Made by a program: the position numbers and the translations under genes. A stretch of 50,642 nucleotides of DNA, taken from positions 1 to 50,642 of the forward strand of contig JAJCXO010000272.1 in assembly GCA_029263395.1 (NCBI GenBank). Direction: 5' to 3'. Origin of the DNA: Acidobacteriota bacterium (GTDB taxonomy: Bacteria; Acidobacteriota; Thermoanaerobaculia; Multivoradales; J023). Positions 16,325 to 23,842 of this stretch are shown in pieces. The notes under the pieces are model-generated. The model was given only the letters and a program-made list of their open reading frames with translations, did no database searches and was not told where the DNA came from. Every line of letters starts with the position of its first letter. The stretch's first letter is position 1.

Positions 16325-17353
16325 ATGAACGATCTTTTCTTGAGAACCTGTCGTGGCGAAACGGTCGAACGCTCACCGGTTTGGATGATGCGGCAGGCTG
16401 GACGTTACCTCCCCGAATACCTGAAAGTTCGCGAAAAAGTCGACTTCTTGACCCTCTGTCGCACTCCCGAGTTGGTCGCCGAAGTCACGCTCCAACCGGT
16501 GGACCTGGTGGGTGTCGACGCCGCAATCGTTTTTGCAGACATCCTGTTACCCCTGGAGGCGATGGGTGCCGAGCTGAAGTTCGTAAAAGGCGACGGCCCG
16601 TGTTTCCCACAACCTGTTCGCCGTGCCGAAGACATCACACGATTGATCGTGCCAGATGTCGACGAAACCTTGGGTTACGTTTTCGACGCCTTGCGCTTGG
16701 TGCGTCGCGAGCTCAACGGTCGTGTACCCCTGATCGGCTTCGGCGGCACCCCCTGGACCCTCGCTGCCTACCTGGTCGAGGGTGGGAAGTCCAAGTCTTT
16801 TGCCCACCTGCTGGGCTGGAGTTACCGCGACCCCAAGGGACTGAGACAGCTGTTGGACAAAATTGCCGATGTCTCCATCACCTATCTACAGCGGCAAATC
16901 GCTGCCGGTGCCCAAGCCATCCAGGTCTTCGACACCTGGGCGGGATTGCTCGACCGTCAACGATTCCGTGAGGTTGCCTTGCCGTCGTTGCGCCGTATCC
17001 TCGACAGTCTCCAGAATACGGTACCTTTGATCTACTATGCCAACGGCGGCGGTCACTTGCTCGCCGAGCTGAAAGAACTCCCGGTCAACGTGTTGTCGGT
17101 CGACTGGCGCCTACCCCTCGACGAGGTGCGACAGCTGGTCGGCAACCGTCTGACGCTGCAAGGCAATCTCGATCCCACCGCCTTACTCAGTACCCCAGCG
17201 GATATCCGCCAACGGGTGGCGCGTCTGATCGAACAGGGCCGGGGCGGAGGCCACATCATCAATCTCGGTCACGGTATTTTGCCGATGACACCGGTCGACA
17301 ATGCCCGCGCCTTCATCGACGCGGCGCAAGAACTGTCGGTGACAAACAGCTGA
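16325..17353 (+). CDS. hemE: uroporphyrinogen III decarboxylase
   Basis: A 342-residue cytoplasmic enzyme that converts uroporphyrinogen III to coproporphyrinogen III in heme biosynthesis. Signature motifs are intact: SPVWMMRQAGRYLPEY near the N-terminus (substrate-binding arginines), FADILLPLEAMG (catalytic Asp), FGGTPWTLAAY, and GHGILPMTPVDN near the C-terminus. The frame is open further upstream, but the ATG at 16325 gives the normal N-terminus and length; the upstream part is antisense to the FHA regulator. The gene is divergent from that regulator with only about 70 bp between starts, and convergent with the SpoIIE phosphatase gene, so it is transcribed alone. No other heme gene is in the window. 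Confidence 0.95.
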   Translation: MNDLFLRTCRGETVERSPVWMMRQAGRYLPEYLKVREKVDFLTLCRTPELVAEVTLQPVDLVGVDAAIVFADILLPLEAMGAELKFVKGDGPCFPQPVRRAEDITRLIVPDVDETLGYVFDALRLVRRELNGRVPLIGFGGTPWTLAAYLVEGGKSKSFAHLLGWSYRDPKGLRQLLDKIADVSITYLQRQIAAGAQAIQVFDTWAGLLDRQRFREVALPSLRRILDSLQNTVPLIYYANGGGHLLAELKELPVNVLSVDWRLPLDEVRQLVGNRLTLQGNLDPTALLSTPADIRQRVARLIEQGRGGGHIINLGHGILPMTPVDNARAFIDAAQELSVTNS

Positions 17354-17391
17354 CAGTCTCGCGGGTCACCCCGGATTACCCCAACCTCAGC

Positions 17392-19044
17392 TCAGGCAGC
17401 AGGCAGCCGGCGAATTGCGACCGCGGTCGAATCGTCGTCAAAGCCAGCACCATCGTTGAAGGCCGTCATCTCTTGGCCGATCGCTCGCAACAGATCGATC
17501 GATCGGCCCGAGAGGTTCTTGCTCAGAATCGTCTGTAAACGCTCGGTACCGAACTCCTCGTTCGATTCCGACATCAGCTCGGTCACGCCATCGGTGTAGA
17601 GCAGCAGAGTGCTACCCGGTGGTAGCTCGATCTGTCGACTGGTGTATTGGACGTCCGGCACCAACCCAACGATCGGCCCGGTCGGCATCAACTCTTCCAT
17701 ACCGTCAGAAGTTGCCAAGATACCTGGGTTGTGACCACCGCTGACGTATTCCAGCGTATGATTGGCTGGATCGAGTTCGGCATAAAACAGGGTAGCAAAC
17801 CGATTGGCTGGCGAGATCGCGAGTAAAGCCTGGTTGAGCTGGGAGAACATCACTTCGGGTTGCGGGACAGTTTGGATCAGAGCCCGTAACGAGGCCTGGA
17901 GTGAGGCCATCAACAACGCGGCACCGACCCCTTTGCCGGCGACGTCGGCTATCGCGAGGGCCAGCTTGCCACTCGCCAGTGGGATGAAGTCGTAATAGTC
18001 GCCACCAATTTCGAAACACGGCCGGGTCGCGCCGTAGATGTCATAACCATCGAGTTCTGGGCTCTCGGACGGCAACAGACTGCGCTGGATCTTGGTTCCG
18101 ACAGCCAGTTGCTCCTCCATCCGCCGCTTCTCGATTTGTTCTTCGAGCAGATAGACGTTCTCCAGCTTCACCGCCGCCATGTTGGCGATCAGCCCGACCA
18201 ACCGTAAATCCCGCGCGGAAAACGTCCGTCCCATAATCCGGTGATCGAGGTAGACCAGACCGATCACATCGTGGTTGTTCCAGAGCGGCACGCAGATCAA
18301 CGAACGAACACCCTCGAGCTGGATGCTGACCGCCTCGTCGAAACGTTCGTCCGTCTGTGCGTCCAGGGTCAAGATCGCCTTCTTGTAGTCCACCACTTCA
18401 TCGAGAATGGTGTGACTGAGCCGAACCTCTTCAACACTGGCAAAGCCATGGAACGCTCGGACCTCGAGTTTGGGCTCGTCACGCCTCGATCGCAACAACA
18501 GAGCGGCTCGCTCAGCATTCACCGCCTCGAGAACCAATCGTAGAATGCGCTCGACAAGCTCGGCGAGGGGATAATGAGAGATCAAGGCGGCGGCAGCGGC
18601 GTTCAGCGCCGGCAACAGGCTCGCTTCTTGCTCGCTGGAGACCAACAGTGTCGGCGCTTCCTGATAACGCTCAAACACCAGGTCATCCGTCGACAGCACC
18701 ACCGTGCTGTCGCCACCGAAGCGCCGTGATCCGGCAAAGCCGTGACGCGCTGGTGCAGCCTCGTAATAGCGCAGCTCAATATCCCCGAGCACGATGGTGT
18801 CACCATGCGCGAGAATCTGGCGCCGCTTCAGCATCGAGCCTCCAAGATAAGTCCCGTTGCGGCTGTTCAAATCTTCGAGACAGTGCCTGCCGTCTTCCCA
18901 GGTGATTCGAGCGTGGGTCCGCGACAGCCACGGATCCCGAAAATGGAGGGCATTACCCGGACCACGCCCTATATCGAAATCCTCGGCTCCGAGTTCGATC
19001 TCGTAAGGGGATTTCTCTCCCCGTTCAATGCGCAGAATCGCCAT
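17392..19044 (-). CDS. FHA-GAF-SpoIIE (PP2C) serine phosphatase
   Basis: A 550-residue signalling protein. An N-terminal FHA domain (about residues 20-92: FDIGRGPGNALHF, SRTHARI, NSRNGTYLGG) is followed by a GAF domain (about 150-305) and a PP2C-type phosphatase domain of the SpoIIE/RsbU class (about 325-548). The phosphatase has EIGGDYYDF, LALAIADVAGKGVGAALLMA, GGHNPG and YTDGVTE, and the metal-binding Asp residues are present. Such enzymes dephosphorylate anti-sigma-factor antagonists or FHA/kinase-pathway proteins; here GAF ligand and phosphothreonine binding probably set activity. No anti-sigma factor or antagonist gene is adjacent. It lies 20 bases downstream of rsmD in the same direction, probably in one transcript. 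Confidence 0.9.
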   Translation of the reverse strand: MAILRIERGEKSPYEIELGAEDFDIGRGPGNALHFRDPWLSRTHARITWEDGRHCLEDLNSRNGTYLGGSMLKRRQILAHGDTIVLGDIELRYYEAAPARHGFAGSRRFGGDSTVVLSTDDLVFERYQEAPTLLVSSEQEASLLPALNAAAAALISHYPLAELVERILRLVLEAVNAERAALLLRSRRDEPKLEVRAFHGFASVEEVRLSHTILDEVVDYKKAILTLDAQTDERFDEAVSIQLEGVRSLICVPLWNNHDVIGLVYLDHRIMGRTFSARDLRLVGLIANMAAVKLENVYLLEEQIEKRRMEEQLAVGTKIQRSLLPSESPELDGYDIYGATRPCFEIGGDYYDFIPLASGKLALAIADVAGKGVGAALLMASLQASLRALIQTVPQPEVMFSQLNQALLAISPANRFATLFYAELDPANHTLEYVSGGHNPGILATSDGMEELMPTGPIVGLVPDVQYTSRQIELPPGSTLLLYTDGVTELMSESNEEFGTERLQTILSKNLSGRSIDLLRAIGQEMTAFNDGAGFDDDSTAVAIRRLPAA

Positions 19045-19064
19045 GGCTTGGTTGCTTGTTCGAA

Positions 19065-19661
19065 TCAGCTGAGGCTATCGGGTTGGTAGAAACTGAAGCA
19101 AGCGTCGCCGTACTTGCGGGTGTCGGTTCGGCGCCAGGATGCGTAGGTTTCGGGAAGCTCGACCCGACGGGAGTGCTCAACCGCGAGCTCGCCGGTAGGC
19201 GCCAACCAAGGTGGTAGTGCAGTCAACAAGGCCTCATACTCCTCAAAATCATAGGGGGGATCAGCAAAAATCAAATCGAACGGTGTTTCCCCTATCGTCT
19301 CGGGAGGGTTTCGCGCCAGGTCCTTGGGGAGTCGCCAGCGCCACACCTTCGACGCTGCGGGAGCCAAATCCTCCAGATTGCGACGCAGAGTTCCCAAGAC
19401 CCGCGACGCTTGCTCGACAAAAACAACCTCGCGAGCGCCGCGACTCGCAGCTTCCAGGCCAATCGCCCCCGATCCGGCAAACAGGTCCAAAAAGCGACAG
19501 TCCGGCACGCGATCGCACCAAATCGAAAACAGCGCCTCCCGCGAACGGGATTCGGTTGGACGGACCCCCGGCGCAACAACAAGCCTACGTCCGCGCAAGT
19601 TGCCGCCTTGAATCCGCGGCCCGCGACCTCCAACCGAACGTGCAGGACGAGTGCCGGTCAC
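19065..19661 (-). CDS. rsmD: 16S rRNA (guanine966-N2)-methyltransferase RsmD
   Basis: A 198-residue S-adenosylmethionine-dependent methyltransferase that modifies G966 of 16S rRNA during 30S assembly. RsmD-specific features are clear: GGNLRGRRLVVAPG...RPTESRSREALFSIW at the N-terminus, the SAM loop FLDLFAGSGAIGLEAASRGA, and the catalytic IFADPPYDFEEYEALL. The C-terminus KYGDACFSFY is also typical. The ATG overlaps the stop of the upstream exported-protein gene by 4 bases (ATGA), so translation is likely coupled. Length is within the usual range for the family. Confidence 0.93.
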   Translation of the reverse strand: MTGTRPARSVGGRGPRIQGGNLRGRRLVVAPGVRPTESRSREALFSIWCDRVPDCRFLDLFAGSGAIGLEAASRGAREVVFVEQASRVLGTLRRNLEDLAPAASKVWRWRLPKDLARNPPETIGETPFDLIFADPPYDFEEYEALLTALPPWLAPTGELAVEHSRRVELPETYASWRRTDTRKYGDACFSFYQPDSLS

Positions 19662-20458
19662 CGGCGACCCTGCTCACCTACTGAAGCGAACGCATTGGAC
19701 AGTTCGTCGAGGGACACAAAAATCCGCAACGGTGTGTCGATCCCCTCAAGCTCGACACCACGCCCATCAATGGTTAATGCCACGACTCGATATCGTTTGC
19801 CCTCGGTGGTCACCAGTACATCACCTCGACTCGGTCGGTAGTCGGTCGGAACACGATCGGCGACAGCCAGCGGGCGTGTGAAATCGGCCAAGTCTTCGGC
19901 AACCTGGATCAGTTGCGACACGATCAACGCCGGTATTTCGAGTGGGGTAAATTCCCACTGCTCCGTTGGCTCACCAGGTAGTGCTAGGACAAGCTCGCAG
20001 GCATCCACCCAATCTCCTTGGGGCCCACTGTGGAGAGAGCCGGCTGCCAACGGATCCCCAGAGGCATGTAACCGACGTAACGTTCCGAGGGTCGTTTGCA
20101 GCTCTTCCGGCAACAGTTCGTCGAGCTGCAACTCCTGATCGTCCCACAGCCCCTGCCGCAATCGAACGGTGCCGTTGGCGAATAGCGTCACATCGCGTCG
20201 GCCGAGATGATTGGAACACGTGTACCGGAAGACCTCAGTGCTGCGATCATCCGCCCAAGCCACGCCTGACAACAAGTTCGGCCCGAGCAGGCGGTTTATC
20301 GCAAGATCGCCAACCAGCAGCCCACAGACCACCAAGGCGCCAACCATCACACCGCTGCGAGGCAGTACCCCATGACCAGACGGTACTCCACCGGCAGACT
20401 GTACTCTACAGACAGACTGTACTCCACGGGCAGACGGTACAGCGCAATTCCACATCAC
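19658..20458 (-). CDS. exported protein of unknown function
   Basis: The mature part (after about residue 70) is a soluble protein with EVFRYTCSNHLGRRDVTLFANGTVRLRQ, a beta-rich opening, and a C-terminal segment GDVLVTTEGKRYRVVALTIDGRGVELEG. The whole looks like a small beta-barrel or PilZ-like fold, though that is only an impression. Starting at the ATG near 20347 gives a standard signal peptide ending ...SGVAWA before DDRS. The GTG/ATG at 20458/20455 gives a longer N-terminus made largely of an 18-bp tandem repeat (20377-20448) and is less convincing. It is followed by rsmD with a 4-base overlap. Function unknown. Confidence 0.6.
   Translation of the reverse strand: MMWNCAVPSARGVQSVCRVQSAGGVPSGHGVLPRSGVMVGALVVCGLLVGDLAINRLLGPNLLSGVAWADDRSTEVFRYTCSNHLGRRDVTLFANGTVRLRQGLWDDQELQLDELLPEELQTTLGTLRRLHASGDPLAAGSLHSGPQGDWVDACELVLALPGEPTEQWEFTPLEIPALIVSQLIQVAEDLADFTRPLAVADRVPTDYRPSRGDVLVTTEGKRYRVVALTIDGRGVELEGIDTPLRIFVSLDELSNAFASVGEQGRR
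20377..20448. repeat. 18-bp tandem repeat, 4 units
   Basis: Units begin at 20377, 20395, 20413 and 20431, each starting CAGAC(G/T)GTACTC. The array lies at the 5' end of the exported-protein gene, where it would either encode an Arg/Val/Ser-rich N-terminus or, with the later start, form part of its leader. Confidence 0.8.
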
Positions 20459-20540
20459 GCCCAGAGTCTACACTGCAACGCTTCAAGCTGGCTTAGAGCG
20501 AAGCCGTCGTGACGCTATCGCAGGCGTGGGGACAGCCCGC

Positions 20541-21155
20541 TCAATCATCCCCTGGCGATGAGGCTCCGCTCTCTTCAGCCGCCACAGCGTCCTCTGCCTG
20601 AGCTTGTGCGGGCAGATCATTGGCGTGAAAGATGAAACGGTTGGCGTATTCGAGTCCCGACCAACTCGTCAACAGAACCATCACCGTCAGCACACCCTTG
20701 GCCAGCAAATTGACCTGATCGGTCAAACCCGTGAGCAGGTAGATGAAAACCGCGGCCAACTGAAAGCCGGTGTTCCACTTACTCACCCGGCTCGGCGGAA
20801 ATTTCTTGAGGCCGATCGTTAGCCGGACGATCAGCGCCACGCCGACGATGATGATGTCACGAGTAATCACCAACACCGTCACCCAGATCGGAATCTGCAA
20901 ACCGGTCGGAACTCCAGGCCAGGCCAACAGAACAAAAGCCGAGGTGACGAGCAATTTGTCGGCCGCCGGATCGAGGTAGGCCCCGAGAACGGACTGTTGC
21001 TGGTAGAAACGTGCGATATAGCCATCGAGTAAATCGGTAATGCCAGCCAGGCCAAAAATGGCGAATGCCCAACCAGGGTGTCCTTCGATCACCGCGACGA
21101 TGAACATCGGCACCATCACGATCCGGAGGGCCGACAGTAGGTTCGGCCAAGTCAT
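20541..21155 (-). CDS. pgsA: CDP-diacylglycerol-glycerol-3-phosphate 3-phosphatidyltransferase
   Basis: A 204-residue integral-membrane enzyme that makes phosphatidylglycerol phosphate from CDP-diacylglycerol and glycerol-3-phosphate. The CDP-alcohol phosphotransferase signature D-G-x2-A-R-x8-G-x3-D-x3-D is present as LLDGYIARFYQQQSVLGAYL followed by DPAADKLL. The N-terminus MTWPNLLSALRIVMVP matches the family start, and several hydrophobic helices follow. A polar Glu/Ala-rich tail is added at the C-terminus. Other CDP-alcohol transferases share the signature, but the NLLSALRI opening favours PgsA. Its ATG overlaps the stop of the upstream lipoprotein gene by 4 bases. Confidence 0.88.
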   Translation of the reverse strand: MTWPNLLSALRIVMVPMFIVAVIEGHPGWAFAIFGLAGITDLLDGYIARFYQQQSVLGAYLDPAADKLLVTSAFVLLAWPGVPTGLQIPIWVTVLVITRDIIIVGVALIVRLTIGLKKFPPSRVSKWNTGFQLAAVFIYLLTGLTDQVNLLAKGVLTVMVLLTSWSGLEYANRFIFHANDLPAQAQAEDAVAAEESGASSPGDD

Positions 21156-22489
21156 CCGCCGGAGCCCAACATGTTCAACGTGCGCCGAAAGAGGTCCAGG
21201 GCTTCACGCCCAGCGATCGCCGTCGGTGCGCAAGGCGTATCACCCTTCACCAAGCGACAGTCCGTCGCGAGTTGGCAGATCGAACGCCAGGAGCGATCGA
21301 CGTTCAACACGCTAGCGTCCGGTAGGCACGAAAATGACCGCCGATCCGAGTCGAGTAGACGCACTAACGCTGCCAACACTTCGACTTGGGTCGCCGCGGC
21401 GTCCGGTTCGAATCGGTGTCGGGTCTCGTCAACCTCCATCAGTCCCAGATTGAGCACCTTGAGAATGACATCTCGAGTTGGATGATCCAGGATATCTGCA
21501 GCGATTGGCGGATTGGTCACCTGCGAACGGCGCACTTCGGGCACCAGCCAATAGAGCAATGTGGCGACATCGGCACGATCGAGCTCCGCCTTGCGACTGG
21601 TCTCCTGAACTTCTGCCGGCAGCAACTGAAGGCGCCAAAGAAACTTGGCTTCGTCCAGAAGTTCCCGTGTGCTCGCGTCGTCGGGAAAGTCCCGAATTAA
21701 TGCTTCGAGCTTGTCGAGTCCAACCCGGACGTCGCCAACCTCGAGCTCGAGCTGGCCTTCCCGTTGTAGGTGTTCGAGCGCGCCGGTCTGCTGTCCGAGT
21801 AGCCGGACCGCGGACAGCTCACGCTGCAGATCACCAGTCTCGATCGCCACCCGACGGGTGCCCTCGACCAATTCCCAGGACTCCGCAGCCCAATGCTCGA
21901 GCCATCCGAGATGTTCCTCGGCAACCTCGACGCGCCCGCGATCGAGCTCACTCTCGAGCTCATTGAAGACAATCTGCAAGGCTCGTGGACGCAAGGTGTC
22001 ACTCCGCTTCGCTGCCGAAAGATCGCCTTGCTCAGCGAGGTGACTAAAAGCCTCGAGAGCGATTGGAAGATCGCCGGCACGTTCAGCAGCGCCGCCCAAC
22101 AACCACTGTGCAGCCGTATAGGCGGGCAATTCATCAACCACCGCCCGCAGCACTTCGATCACCTCCGAATCGCGGCGTCCAAGGTACTGCGTTTGAGCCA
22201 GCAAAACCTTGGCCGGATGAAAGCCCGCATTTCCATTTAACAACTGGCGGGCGATCGCTTCGACGACTGGCAGCTCAGCGCCGTGACGCAGATCGTCGTA
22301 GGCGTCATCGATTACTGCTGTCAGTTCGTCGGCCGCTGTCAACGGATAGCCGCTCAGCGGCTGGATGACATAGGGATCTTCCCGAGTAACCGGCCGAGTA
22401 ACCGGAGCCTCGGGCGCCGGACTGGCGCAGGCCGCGAACAAGAGGATAGGGAGGGCGCGGATCAGGCGCCTTCGACATGCAGGGTACAC
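21152..22489 (-). CDS. lipoprotein with TPR-like repeats and possible SLH-like C-terminus
   Basis: A 445-residue lipoprotein: signal sequence RALPILLFAAC with the acylated Cys at residue 21. From about residue 60 to 290 the sequence is alpha-helical with TPR-like spacing (for example AKVLLAQTQYLGRRDSEVIEVL, AAQWLLGGAAERAGDLPIAL, EALIRDFPDDASTRELLDEA). Residues from about 300 on (ATLLYWLVPEVRR, PTRDVILKVLNLGLM, TQVEVLAALVRLL) have the pattern of an SLH-like region, tentative. Two Cys pairs near the C-terminus may form disulfides. Probably a periplasmic assembly or scaffold protein. It starts 17 bases after hfq and is coupled to pgsA. Confidence 0.65.
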   Translation of the reverse strand: MYPACRRRLIRALPILLFAACASPAPEAPVTRPVTREDPYVIQPLSGYPLTAADELTAVIDDAYDDLRHGAELPVVEAIARQLLNGNAGFHPAKVLLAQTQYLGRRDSEVIEVLRAVVDELPAYTAAQWLLGGAAERAGDLPIALEAFSHLAEQGDLSAAKRSDTLRPRALQIVFNELESELDRGRVEVAEEHLGWLEHWAAESWELVEGTRRVAIETGDLQRELSAVRLLGQQTGALEHLQREGQLELEVGDVRVGLDKLEALIRDFPDDASTRELLDEAKFLWRLQLLPAEVQETSRKAELDRADVATLLYWLVPEVRRSQVTNPPIAADILDHPTRDVILKVLNLGLMEVDETRHRFEPDAAATQVEVLAALVRLLDSDRRSFSCLPDASVLNVDRSWRSICQLATDCRLVKGDTPCAPTAIAGREALDLFRRTLNMLGSGG

Positions 22490-22506
22490 TGTGGAATCGG
22501 GCGAGA

Positions 22507-22725
22507 TCAGCCGTTTTGAACGCCCGCCTCGGTAATGGTCGAAATCGCGTGCTTGTAGACCAGGATCTCTTGCGCCCCGGTATCGACAACAACAGCAAAG
22601 CGGTCGAACCGCTTGAGTCGCCCTTGTAACCGCTTCCCGTTGACCAGCTCAAAGGCCATCTGTCGGGCTTCCTTGAGGCTTTGGAAGAGAAATCCATCCT
22701 GAATATTGATGTTATGCCTGCTCAT
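22507..22725 (-). CDS. hfq: RNA chaperone Hfq
   Basis: A 72-residue Hfq, the hexameric Sm-fold RNA chaperone that pairs small RNAs with mRNAs. The Sm1 motif runs through NIQDGFLFQSLKEARQMAF, then the strand GKRLQGRLKRFDRFAVVVD, and the Sm2 strand LVYKHAISTI with the diagnostic Lys-His pair. The ATG at 22725 gives the standard start; the frame is open further upstream but overlaps miaA. It overlaps the miaA stop by 4 bases, the widely conserved miaA-hfq order. The C-terminal tail after Sm2 is short (TEAGVQNG), without the long disordered tail of enterobacterial Hfq. Confidence 0.95.
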   Translation of the reverse strand: MSRHNINIQDGFLFQSLKEARQMAFELVNGKRLQGRLKRFDRFAVVVDTGAQEILVYKHAISTITEAGVQNG

Positions 22726-23654
22726 CGAGCCACTGAACCTCCACTGTTGAGCTGTTCGAACAAATCCGGTAATTCCGCTTCGAGATCGGAAGCTGGAATC
22801 CACCGCACGTCTTTTTCTTTGCGAAACCAGGTCATTTGTCGCTTGGCGTAGCGACGGGTAGCCCGGATCGTATCTTCCATGGCCGCCTGCAAGCTCCAGC
22901 CCCCTTGGACATGCCGAACGATCTGCCGATAACCGATAGCCTGGAAAGCAGGGACCAACGGATCGACTCCTTGATGAAGAATCGCTGCAACCTCGTCGAC
23001 CCAGCCCCGCCTGACCATATCCTCGACCCGGCTCGAAATGCGATCGTATAGGATGGTTCGAGGCACCGTCAAACCGATCTTGATCGCCTTCAGAGGCTCA
23101 GCTCCGAGGGGTCGCTGACGAATCCAGCTAGACAAGGGGCGACCGCTGGAGGATGCAACTTCGAGTGCACGCAAGATCCTCTGTCTGTCTCGGGGAGCTA
23201 GTCGACGAGCGGTATCTGGATCAACTGTGACCAGTTCTTCGTAGAGAGCCGCAATACCTTCGTCAGCACATCGTTCTTCGAGCAATCGCCGGGTATCCGG
23301 ATTGCTGGGGGGTATCGGGCTCAAACCCTCCAATAGAGCCCGCAGATAAAGCCCGCTGCCTCCGACCAGGATGGGAGCACGGTCGCGCTGACGAATCTCG
23401 TCGATCAACGGCCGGGCGCGTCGTACAAACTCTCCAGCAGAATAGACCTCTTCTGGATCAAGGATATCGACAAGATGATGTGGCAGCGTGGCGCGCATCT
23501 CCAGAGATGGTTTGTCGGTACCGATTTCCAGCCCCCGGTAAACCTGCAACGCATCAGCGTTGATGATCTCACCATCAAGCTCCTCGCCAATACGCAAACC
23601 AAGACTCGTCTTGCCGGTTGCCGTAGGCCCCAAAATAGCGATCAAAGGTCTCAT
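22722..23654 (-). CDS. miaA: tRNA dimethylallyltransferase
   Basis: A 310-residue enzyme that transfers a dimethylallyl group to N6 of adenosine 37 in tRNAs reading UNN codons. The P-loop GPTATGKT (residues 9-16), the DALQVYRGLEIGTDKP segment, HHLVDILDPEEVYSAGEF and VGGSGLYLRALLEG are all family signatures. The C-terminal YAKRQMTWFRKEKDVRWI is also conserved. Length is normal. The start lies about 190 bases downstream of the comEC stop; that gap contains a 16-bp tandem repeat and no recognised promoter. It is followed by hfq with a 4-base overlap. Confidence 0.95.
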   Translation of the reverse strand: MRPLIAILGPTATGKTSLGLRIGEELDGEIINADALQVYRGLEIGTDKPSLEMRATLPHHLVDILDPEEVYSAGEFVRRARPLIDEIRQRDRAPILVGGSGLYLRALLEGLSPIPPSNPDTRRLLEERCADEGIAALYEELVTVDPDTARRLAPRDRQRILRALEVASSSGRPLSSWIRQRPLGAEPLKAIKIGLTVPRTILYDRISSRVEDMVRRGWVDEVAAILHQGVDPLVPAFQAIGYRQIVRHVQGGWSLQAAMEDTIRATRRYAKRQMTWFRKEKDVRWIPASDLEAELPDLFEQLNSGGSVAR

Positions 23655-23676
23655 CTAGCTGGCTCACCGCAAATCG

Positions 23677-23714
23677 TCAGGTCGAAGCCATATCAGGTCG
23701 AAGCCACATCAGGT
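23677..23714. repeat. 16-bp tandem repeat between comEC and miaA
   Basis: TCAGGTCGAAGCCATA, TCAGGTCGAAGCCACA and a partial third copy follow one another at a 16-bp period, starting at 23677, 23693 and 23709, just upstream of miaA. The period is not a multiple of 3, and the array is outside any supported gene. Confidence 0.7.
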
Positions 23715-23842
23715 AACCATTAAGCTGCTCCACATCGACAGCCTCATTCTGCGCTACCAACGTTACATTGTCCATGACGGGCTTCGCGTACTCTTTGCAG
23801 GCCACATTCTCACCCAGAGATATTTCGGAGACTTGTAGAGGC

